A stretch of DNA of 64,000 nt from Strobilurus pachycystidiatus (lineage: Eukaryota; Basidiomycota; Agaricomycetes; Agaricales; Physalacriaceae): assembly GCA_019915135.1 (NCBI GenBank), contig JAHLMK010000007.1, positions 310,001 through 374,000 of the forward strand. The letters are read 5' to 3'. Positions 55,715 to 64,000 of the stretch are shown piece after piece (within the stretch, counting starts at the first letter, position 1; each line of letters opens with the position of its first letter). The notes under the pieces are model-generated. The model saw only the letters and a program-made list of their open reading frames with translations. It did no database searches and was not told the origin of the DNA. The translations under genes were made by a program, and so were the position numbers.

Positions 55715-58700
55715 ATGCCCAGCAACACCACCAGCGGCCGTCGTCTTACGCGATACGAGCAGGAACAACTTGACGCGTTTCACCGTCGCACTCTCGTTGA
55801 AAACGGATTTGCCGCCAATGCGTCCGCTCCTCCGCGACGAGGTCGTCCTAGGAAGAATGGGCCAACTATGGAATCCAGCGTCGAAGTCTCTGCACCACGT
55901 AACTTCCGCGTCGAAGGTCCTTTACTGGAACAGAGGGACTCGACGTATACCTTCTCAAAGGACGGCACGCGTGTGCATACGGATGGTGCTGCCGTGCGCC
56001 GCCGCAAGGTTCCTAGAACGGGACTGGCGGCAACAACTCCAGCTTCTGGCAGTTCCAGTCATTCCTATGATGCTGGCGGGGTGGGTGACGCGGGGGGCGA
56101 GGATGACGGGTGGGAGGATGTGCCGCAGGCGGACAACACCATGCCGGGCGTGGCAGCCCATTCTCTGGACTTGGCTGGGGAGGAGGATGATGCCCACATT
56201 TTGGAGGAGGAAGATTCACAGCCTCACAAGCGGTACCAGACCTCGGTAAGTCGGGCATCGCTAGACGCGGGATTGTTGAATTGACTTTTATGCCAGGATG
56301 ACGCGATGTCGGTTTGGTTGCCACTACAGGACAAGTTTTTGGTCCAGACAATAACGCGTGAGCATGCGGGTACCTCCCCCAAGTGTTCTACGTGCAACAG
56401 CATTTGGGTTTTGCCTACGACTGCTCCATCAACCATTCCCCCTCCTCCCGAGTCTCCGCCTTCTCCTCCAGCAAAGACCGTATGTGCACTCTATCGGTGC
56501 GACCAGTGCGGAGATGCACTCGAGTGTCTGGACTGTTGTCTATTGAGGCATAGGCGCCAGCCATTTCATCGCGTTCGGGTACGTCACTCTTTTGTTCTCT
56601 TTGGGAATATGCGACTGAGGCTCGCACTAGGCTTGGACGGACAGAGAGTGCTTTGAGCAAGTCACGCTACGAGAACTCGGCCTCGTCTATCAGCTAGGGC
56701 ACGGCGGCGGAAGGTGTCAGGTTCCAGGTTCAACTCGGCGCGTTACGGTGTTACATACCACAGGCGTACATGGCGCCATCGTCGCGAACTGCGCATGCGA
56801 CCGACACGCAGATGATGCGGGAGGTTGGAGCGCGGCGATGGACACGTCTCTCTACCCGGCCACCGGGTTGTTTCCTCAGACCTACGCAACTTTCGAAGCC
56901 CTTGACGAGTTTTGCCGCCTCAACGTCATTGCAAACGTTAACGTCCGAGACTACGTGAGCGCGCTAGAGCGGGCGACGGATCCTTTGGGCACTTCCTGGG
57001 TTCCTGACCGGTACAAGTCTTTCGCCATCATGTCACGACAATGGTCCTTTCTCAAGCGAATGCGACGAAGGGAAATTGGACACCTGGACGGGGGGATCAA
57101 GTCGGCGCCTCTGGGTTCAGCGGCGATACGATGCTGGGCGTGCCCTCGCGCTAAAGTGAACATTCCCGATAATTTCCGCGATGTTGAGGAGAACTTAAAG
57201 AGAATTGCTCTTTTACTTGAACGTTACAGCGAACTGATTTTACTCTTTGATTTAGGTTCAAATATCAGTTATTTCTCGGTTTGGATGCGAATTTTCGCAT
57301 GGCGAATAAATTGCGCAAGAAGAGCAAGTACAAGAAGTACCCGATTCTGGGAGACGGCCTTGGAAATCTGGTGCCGAACGACAGCTATTTTGAACATCTA
57401 AAGCGTTATGTCAAAGAGGAGGACGTGAGTGAATTTCTCTCTGTGTTGTCTTCTTGTGTATGATATCTGATGTCAGTTTAGGTTTTGACGTGCATCGCCT
57501 TTGCCGCCTTGATGCAGAAAGAGACACGGGCGTCCGCTGGGCTGCGGGCGACAGGTGTGGGGGGTTGTATATGCACGAGGCACGAGATCGTACGGCCGTT
57601 GGGGCTTGGCGACCTTTTGAAAGGCGAAAGGTAATCTATGCATCGCGTCTCCGACTCATAGCTGACTCCTCGTTACGGCAGGTACGCCAACATGGATTAC
57701 ATGTTTTGGGCGTCGGTACTGGGCGAAGAACTGGCTCAGATACTCGTGTCGTATGATATTGGGTGTCAATGGAAGATCAACCTTCATCCTCGCCTGCAGG
57801 GTATGCCTGCACTCTTGAAGCCTGATTCCGGAGCGGAACATCCTCCGCCCGTTATCCGGGTGGGTCTTCCGGTGTGGCATGGGGCCGTACATGAAGAGAG
57901 CTGTCATCTGAAGAACTCTCTACGGTATCGAACGGGTGCTGGGATGACGGACGGTGAAGCGGTCGAGAGAGTATGGTCGGCAACAAATCCCACAGCCACC
58001 TCTACAAAGGAGATGCATTTGGATGCACGGTACGAGACGCTGAACGACACCATCGATAATCATAATTTCGTCAAGAACGTTGGGTTGGGTGAGCGTCGCT
58101 TCTATTTTCGCTTTGAGCTTCTTGACTTATGTCGTTGTCGCTTAGGTTCTTTGATCCTCCGCCGTCTGGAGGTTGCAAGGGAGGAACGCGTGGCGCAACT
58201 CGAAAATTACCGCGAGACAACAAAGACCCTCAGTCCCGATTTGCAGAAGTTGTGGCAGGATGAGCTCATTGCGTGGCATGCAGAGGAGGATCTGCTCGAT
58301 AAGGATCGCAAAATCTCAAAGAATCCCTACATGTCGCGGTTCAAGTCAAGTAAGTGTTCTCAGTGCTCACCAATATGTAAGAAGTGACGGCTGAAAATGC
58401 GAGATAGGCACATTAACAAAAGCAGATGTGGTCAAACAGCTTGAGGAGGAGGCCGCGGCGGAGACGAACAGCCTGAACGGGAACACAACTTCCAGGTCTC
58501 GGAAGTCCAGCGCGGTGATGTTTTTGGACATAGGATTTCGATTGGAAGATATACAGTAAGTGGTGGTCTAATGAATGCTTTACTTTGTTTGCTGACGATA
58601 CTGTTAGGCGTCGCATTGAGGACCTCAAGAAATCGCGCGTCAAACTCGGTGGCGACGCTGAACACGAGAGGAAGCTGAAGGAGAGGCGGGCGAGTTTTTG

Positions 58701-59749
58701 GAAGGGTTTGATGCGATTTCGTGCTCTGCAGGCCACGTATATGCCCGGGGTACGCTCTTTTATCGACGAGGACGAGGAGGCTGCGACTGCCGCCGGGAAG
58801 CCAATTCTCGCGGAAAGTGTCAATCTGTGGCTACCATGTGGTGTTGCGGCGCGCGTCCAGGATGATCCAGCAGTGCGCGAGGCTTTCTGCAGTGCGCGCC
58901 TCTTTACCATGGAGGAGGCGCTTTGTCGGGGTCAATGTTCGGAAGCTTTGATGCTTTTACGTGTCCGCCTGCACGCCAAACGCCATCTCATCATGTTCCG
59001 CAACACGTATATGACTGGACAATCGAGGACGACCAAAGCACGGACACTCATCGACAGCGTAAGCGACCGGGTAGATGGACTGGCTAGGCGGTACCGGGCG
59101 GCGCGGTCCTGCCTGGCATTGCTGGCTGGGGAGCAAGGCTGTGGGGAGTTCCGGAGACTCGAGAAAGAGGACGTCTGTTTGCGTTTCGTCCAGGATCATG
59201 ACGCCAAGGCGGCTAGGCGACTGGCAAAGATTGCAGGAAAGGCAACAGCTAGTATGCCAGCCGCGGTTGACGTGTACTCTGGAGATGAGGCGGACGACAC
59301 GGGCGCTGAGCAGAGAGGCGAGGGAAGACGGAAATTGTCGTGGATATGGACGGCGCAAGGAGCGCCAGACGACAGCTACGAATATCTGCAAGAGAGTAGG
59401 TTCAATCTTTTTGGCGCCACACTTGTCTGATGATTGCTTGGCAGCGGTGCGCGTCGAGTGGTGCAAGTCCTTTGCAAGAAAGGAGAGATGGCGCGAGGAG
59501 GTTATCTTGGGGGAAGCAGAGCAAGAGTTTACCCTGGCGTCGTTGAGGTTTGAGGCAGCACAATGGCGGGCGCGAGCGGAGGGTGATTTCGGAAGTGCCG
59601 CAGAACGGTTGGGCAGGAGTGCATACGCTGAGCGTCAGGCTCGGTTGCTGGATCGAGTTTGCGCGGAATTTTCCAGGCGATGGGCGGTAGGGCACTCTGG
59701 CAAACGCAAGCGCAAGAACACTGATATTGTGACGGTGACTACTGTTTAA
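55715..59749 (+). CDS. KDZ transposase, copy 2, one broken splice donor
   Basis: Same family and intron layout as copy 1. Order: basic/disordered N-terminus (PPRRGRPRKNGP), Cys cluster (CSTCNSIW.., CALYRCDQCGDALECLDC, CLLRH), LRELGLVYQLGHGGGRC, YPATGLFPQTYATFEALDEF. The catalytic Asp in GLDANFRMANK, Asp in LVSYDIGCQWK and Glu in MTDGEAVERVWS are all present. VGLPVWHGAVHEESCH and DTIDNHNFVKNVGLG follow, then WIWTAQGAPDDS and the stop TAA 59749. Eight of nine introns are normal. The third, 57200..57255, has the right acceptor (TTTAG) and phase, but the donor reads GA (GAGAAT) instead of GT. Only removing exactly this segment gives EENLKFKYQLFLGLDANF. The gene is therefore probably inactive or mis-spliced. 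Protein identity to copy 1 looks moderate, so these are different KDZ lineages rather than a fresh duplication. Confidence 0.8.
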
Positions 59750-60238
59750 TATAATATATGCAATATAGTCCTTTGAAGACGTCCCTAATTTGGATCCTGG
59801 CTGACTGCCTCGGGCAGCCAGCGCGCTGTATGCCGCTTTTGGTTGAAAGAGGCGCACCCATACCTTACTTAAGCTGAGAGAGTCACGGGAAAGCCGGTCC
59901 GCATGCTGCGGTATTAGCCTACTTCCCTAGCTACAGCTAGGACCCTAGCTACAGCTAGCGTTGTTGCAATCGATTTATTCTAGCTGTAGCTAGCCAGAAG
60001 GCAAAAAACCACAGCTACTGGTGGCCAAGCCGCAATAGGAAAAGAATTAGCAAAGGTCAGGAGCCCAGGACCGGGTCCCGAGACTGAATCAGAGCCACTA
60101 CAGACGCGAACATACCAAAGCTTAATAGCATTCAGTATTATTGTGACTGTAGTAGAAATAATCAAACGACTCACGACGGCGGTGGCGAAAAACACCTACT
60201 TGGGAATAAATGGGCGAGCAAGAATCGATAAAAGAAAG
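59750..60238. other. Gene-free segment with palindromic repeats
   Basis: Lies between KDZ copy 2 and the last gene. Contains two direct copies and one inverted copy of CTAGCTACAGCTAG. The frame of the next gene is already open from about 59990, but its first in-frame ATG is at 60239. Confidence 0.5.
59927..59993. repeat. CTAGCTACAGCTAG direct and inverted repeats
   Basis: Copies at 59927-59940 and 59945-59958, with the reverse complement at 59980-59993. The outer arms can form a hairpin of 14 bp. Thirteen of these bases also occur at 32157-32169, just after the Gag gene. Confidence 0.7.
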
Positions 60239-63200
60239 ATGAGCGAAGAGAGAAAGAGCGTTGTTGCCATCCCCAAGAATTTGGTCACGCACTCACAAGA
60301 CACGGCTATGGCCGGCCCGAACTTGACTCGCCGGTCCAACTCACACCATCATCAACTATGTGAACATCCGGATAACACCATCCTGACGGATGGGCACCCG
60401 TCCTCGGCGGTGGTCCTACCAGCTGTGCCAAGCGACAACGAAATCAAAACCTTCGTATTTCCCCAGTATCCGCTCGAAGGACCTACCTTTGGACCCGAAC
60501 ATACTCCTGACGACCACGTCTACCATCTGGCACGAATCCACCAGACGCTGGAAAGTTCCATCCAGGGCGGCTTCTGCCAACTGACACGAGGCGCGTATCA
60601 AGAATCCCCATTCCAACCATCCAAGCTCCCGTCTAGCTATCAGCCTACCCAGATCTACGGGGAAAGCTCTATCCATTTCCCACCCGACCGCGTTCACGAC
60701 CGGACTTACGAGTCCGGACTCATTTTGGGCGGATCCCTTGTTCGAGGCGCTTGTCCACCTTTTGTTGGATACATCTACTATCGACTTAGCTATGGACCAG
60801 TTTTTCACAACGAACATGCCGCCATGGAAGCGCGATATGATGAAGGCATGAAGGAAGCGGGCAGCTGGGTTCAACGGGTCAAATCCTATGTGCCCAATAC
60901 GATGGACGCACAAGGTGAGTCTGGGAAATTTAACGACGGGGAAAGCAGTACTAAAAGACGAGTAGGCAGCCTGAAAGGGCTTCACGAGTCCTGCGCCCAA
61001 CAACCTGACGACCCCGCGCCCGTGCCTCCCGAAATTATCGAGTTAGCCAACGGAATTCAATACGCCACAAAGGGCTCTACCTATCCATACACCTCTCTTC
61101 ATGAGCAATCCCCCCTTACCAACGACGACTTACATCACATACGTTCAACAACTATGAAAGTTCAATCAGCATACGCGCGCGGAGAGATGGAGTCCGCCAC
61201 CAACGATACTGTGGCGAAAGCCGAATACCCATGTTTTCACTCGTTCGAAGCACGGGGAATGGGAGCAGTATTTCCCGCGTACCAAGGAGACCATGCAGAC
61301 GTAGTCTCGGGCGTGATCTACGGGGCTCAACTACGATGCGCAGGCGGGCAAATCAAGACGTCGCTCGTGTTCTGGACCATGATTCCCCTCCTTCCCAGCC
61401 TTCGGCCCACCATGTGGGACCTCGACTGGGCACCAGGATCTATCGTTACGGACAACGAACCGCATGTCGCACCCATCCGCGAACCGCCGTTTGATTCGGA
61501 TGAGGAAGAAGAAGAAACTACAGATACTTCGTCGGAGGATGAAGGTATGCATTATAAAATGATTCAGGAAGTAATAACTCATCCCTTCGAAGACGACGAG
61601 CATCGAAAACATCGGCGAAACAAACGACGAGGAAAGCTACCTGCTAAACCTTTGGAAATGTCACAACCATCCCAATCATATGACGCATTTACAGTTATTC
61701 CCAAAGGGAAGGTGGCCGAGATCATCTGGATGGTTCGCAGCGAATTACTTCGATGGGGAGAACCCGGCCTCAGGAACCATGCTCGCAGCCTCTCGGCCGT
61801 AGGATGGTATCGAATTTTTTCCGAACTCGCAGTACGCATGCCGCAAGAGCGGCGCATGGAGGAAACCCTTCGAGGAGCCATTCTTCTTGATGCTCAGATC
61901 CACGCTCCTGACCGAGAGCCCCACTCTTCCCATGCTTTCTGCTATCAAATCGACGCGTTCACGTACAGCACACTCGCGGCGGACTTGATGAACCTGGGTT
62001 TTCACGTAGCATCCAAACCTCGATCCACTTCGGCCAACGCAGCTCCAGACTGTAGAACACAATTCACTCCCGCCCCGTCACGACGCCCAGACTCTGTTGT
62101 CGAGCCCCACACCCCCAACCTTGCAAACATACGAGACATCCTTGCCGGATTCTGTGGTCACCTTCGAGCATACGAACGACTCAGCGAAAAAGAACGCGCC
62201 AACCACCACAATCCGTTCGAAGTCATGTCAATACACGGACGTGTATGGGTAGCTCTGGAGGCGGTACGGCTGGACGAGCAAGTGGTCCTGCGTACCGGGG
62301 TACTTCTGGACGCTGTATTTAGGGCGGGAAAAGGACCCGAGCTCATTGGTCCTGCTCTCATAGCCATCGTGCACGGAGCGGAACCTAGTCCAGACGCGGT
62401 CCGTGAAAAAGGACTGCTGATACCATCAGGCGGGAAGGGCAAAGAGCGTTTTGTCAAAGAAACAATCGGAGACGTGGGCAACTTTGTCCGGGCAGCAACG
62501 GGAAGCGAGTTGTGGGTGTCGGAGGAGGCCTACCCTTCGTTGTTAGCCGGGACGATTGATGAAGATGGAGCGCCCCGACTCAGATCCTCCGATCCCACAG
62601 ACGCTGATTACCAAGGCGTAACGTTCGAAAGAGGACACATCTACGCACAGGGATCGACCCCTCCGAGGCCGCTACGATACTTCCGTCCCCTTCCCCCGTA
62701 TCTGAACATCTTCTATTTGGCCAAGCCTCCGACAGATCGTTTGTCAATGAAGGTACACCGCAACGCCACGTTCGATACCAAGTTGCATGTTTACATGCCG
62801 CCGTCACTGAGGAAACCAGGAATCATTTCTCCCGACTACACAGTCATCGACCCCTTGCGTAAGTCTCTCTTGACTGATCCAGTATCACATATTAATCATG
62901 ATGTAGAACGTGTTCTTAATCCACCCAGTAGTGCGGAATGGTCTGCTATATGCGCTACATTAATGGACGGCCATCCGTCACCTATCCAACGTCTCCAACC
63001 GGACTATCAAGAACACGATCTACTCTGCATTTGGGCCATGGTCTGCGAGGCCATACGACGATACAGGCACATTGACGACAACGTCCTACTCAACTCGATA
63101 ATGCCGACCACACGTTTTGACCCTTTGCTCATGCATGCGATGCGAGCCACCAGCAGAACCACCATTGCACTTCCTCCGATACAACTCGGTCACTTATGCA

Positions 63201-64000
63201 TCCAACAACTAGTTATGCCCCGCGTGGAGCAGTATCAATACAACGAGCACGGAACCGAGAGCGCACTTACTGGGACCATGCATCTTTGGTTGGTCAACGA
63301 GGAAACGCTCCCTGGGTATTCTGACCGACGACAACTCAACCCGACCTTCGAAAACGAATATCCGCAGGACAAATACAACGGATACTGGGAAGAGATGCAG
63401 GGAGTTGACGAAGACGGGATGACGCAGGGGGAACATTCCGAATTCAAGTCCTTGGCCAACGCAGATGCTGAAATGAGTTTGAAGATGCTGAATCAGCACC
63501 TGGCAAGCCATGGGCGCATCCCCGAACCACCACCGGTACCTCGAGTGAGAGGCGTGGACACATCAGCTACCATCTTTGACGCGCCACGCCGCCAGCCACA
63601 GGCCCCGGGTATACCCATCATTCCTCGACTACGCCCTACATTTTCCAGCAGCTTCCTCGAGGCCATCCGTACAGTGGCATTACAAACCGAACGCCTTACC
63701 GACGCGTTGATTGCCGAGAGAAGCGCCATTGACCCCAACGTTGCCCGCCGCTATGACTTCGACAGCGACTATACGTTCAAACTTCCCCATAAAATGTCTG
63801 GCACCACTCGAATCGAAATGGGCGCCATAGTCAATGGTGTACTCATACAGGACGGAGAACCGTACCTTGCGGATGTGCATGGGTTCTATACATTCATCCC
63901 TACACCGGACAGACGCTCCCCCAGTGATACCAACAATCTGGAAGCAGACACGGACAAAGGCGAATCTGGGCTGATACCCCAAAGTGAGGAACACCCACTC
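60239..64000 (+). CDS. Very long open frame, partial (at least 1,254 codons)
   Basis: Open in one frame from ATG 60239 (another ATG at 60308) to the window edge with no stop. I do not recognise the protein. Near codons 420-470 an acidic run (FDSDEEEEETTDTSSEDE) meets a basic run (DDEHRKHRRNKRRGK). Later parts look globular (LLCIWAMVCEAIRRYRHI, IQLGHLCIQQLV). Three segments have full intron features: 60915..60965 (GTGAGT..GTAG, 51 nt), 61545..61592 (GTATGC..GAAG, 48 nt) and 62859..62906 (GTAAGT..TGTAG, 48 nt). Each is divisible by three and stop-free, so both spliced and unspliced forms read through. A host multi-exon gene is one reading; a retroelement Gag-like frame is the other. No zinc knuckle or protease motif is visible. 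Confidence 0.6.
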   Translation, partial: MSEERKSVVAIPKNLVTHSQDTAMAGPNLTRRSNSHHHQLCEHPDNTILTDGHPSSAVVLPAVPSDNEIKTFVFPQYPLEGPTFGPEHTPDDHVYHLARIHQTLESSIQGGFCQLTRGAYQESPFQPSKLPSSYQPTQIYGESSIHFPPDRVHDRTYESGLILGGSLVRGACPPFVGYIYYRLSYGPVFHNEHAAMEARYDEGMKEAGSWVQRVKSYVPNTMDAQGESGKFNDGESSTKRRVGSLKGLHESCAQQPDDPAPVPPEIIELANGIQYATKGSTYPYTSLHEQSPLTNDDLHHIRSTTMKVQSAYARGEMESATNDTVAKAEYPCFHSFEARGMGAVFPAYQGDHADVVSGVIYGAQLRCAGGQIKTSLVFWTMIPLLPSLRPTMWDLDWAPGSIVTDNEPHVAPIREPPFDSDEEEEETTDTSSEDEGMHYKMIQEVITHPFEDDEHRKHRRNKRRGKLPAKPLEMSQPSQSYDAFTVIPKGKVAEIIWMVRSELLRWGEPGLRNHARSLSAVGWYRIFSELAVRMPQERRMEETLRGAILLDAQIHAPDREPHSSHAFCYQIDAFTYSTLAADLMNLGFHVASKPRSTSANAAPDCRTQFTPAPSRRPDSVVEPHTPNLANIRDILAGFCGHLRAYERLSEKERANHHNPFEVMSIHGRVWVALEAVRLDEQVVLRTGVLLDAVFRAGKGPELIGPALIAIVHGAEPSPDAVREKGLLIPSGGKGKERFVKETIGDVGNFVRAATGSELWVSEEAYPSLLAGTIDEDGAPRLRSSDPTDADYQGVTFERGHIYAQGSTPPRPLRYFRPLPPYLNIFYLAKPPTDRLSMKVHRNATFDTKLHVYMPPSLRKPGIISPDYTVIDPLRKSLLTDPVSHINHDVERVLNPPSSAEWSAICATLMDGHPSPIQRLQPDYQEHDLLCIWAMVCEAIRRYRHIDDNVLLNSIMPTTRFDPLLMHAMRATSRTTIALPPIQLGHLCIQQLVMPRVEQYQYNEHGTESALTGTMHLWLVNEETLPGYSDRRQLNPTFENEYPQDKYNGYWEEMQGVDEDGMTQGEHSEFKSLANADAEMSLKMLNQHLASHGRIPEPPPVPRVRGVDTSATIFDAPRRQPQAPGIPIIPRLRPTFSSSFLEAIRTVALQTERLTDALIAERSAIDPNVARRYDFDSDYTFKLPHKMSGTTRIEMGAIVNGVLIQDGEPYLADVHGFYTFIPTPDRRSPSDTNNLEADTDKGESGLIPQSEEHPL

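Noticed and set aside
33440..59749. TET/JBP dioxygenase expected near KDZ elements
   Set aside because: I saw no HxD..H dioxygenase signature in any frame of this region.

Overview
The window is nuclear DNA of a filamentous basidiomycete, most likely an Agaricomycete. The genes have short introns (about 43-68 nt) with GT..AG ends and CTGAC/CTAAC-like branch sites. The families present (BTB/POZ, F-box, MYND, fungal kinase-like, STAND/NLR-like, OTT_1508-like deaminase, KDZ transposases) are those expanded in mushroom genomes. There are no bacterial operons and no CRISPR array. One weak Pol III/tRNA-like locus was seen. I joined exons by hand; where total exon length is divisible by three and the frame stays open I give exact joins.

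0-20 kb is host-type accessory sequence: two tandem BTB/POZ paralogs, a Pro-rich ORF, two lineage-type hypothetical genes (5.9-7.3 and 7.9-8.7 kb), a MYND zinc-finger gene with a GC-AG intron, an F-box gene, an OTT_1508-like nucleic-acid deaminase homolog, an NLR-like gene whose P-loop lacks its Lys, and a kinase-like gene. Next come 1.6 kb without genes, holding a degenerate minisatellite.

21.6-33.4 kb is rich in mobile elements: a Cys-rich acidic gene, a DDE integrase-core transposase-like gene with one in-frame TGA, a divergently transcribed BTB gene, and another gene also with one in-frame TGA. They are followed by an LTR-type leader with an intact Gag-protease reading frame but no reverse transcriptase or integrase.

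33.4-59.8 kb is the most unusual part. It holds two KDZ (Kyakuja-Dileera-Zisupton) transposase genes of identical exon layout and a fragment of a third, interleaved with recurring small gene families. These are: (X) two ~890-aa genes, each head-to-head with a viroplasmin/RNase H1-N-like gene; four viroplasmin-like genes, one with two domains and one 5'-truncated; four small helical 'CGI' proteins; and two small basic proteins starting MGRK. Many pairs are divergent with 150-500 bp between start codons. I read this as a KDZ-associated gene consortium, or a shared landing zone. The repeated pairing is visible in the sequence; the functional link is inference.

59.8-64 kb carries a palindromic repeat (TAGCTACAGCTAG) also found next to the Gag gene, then a very long open frame that leaves the window. 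It contains three intron-like segments of 51, 48 and 48 nt, each stop-free and divisible by three.
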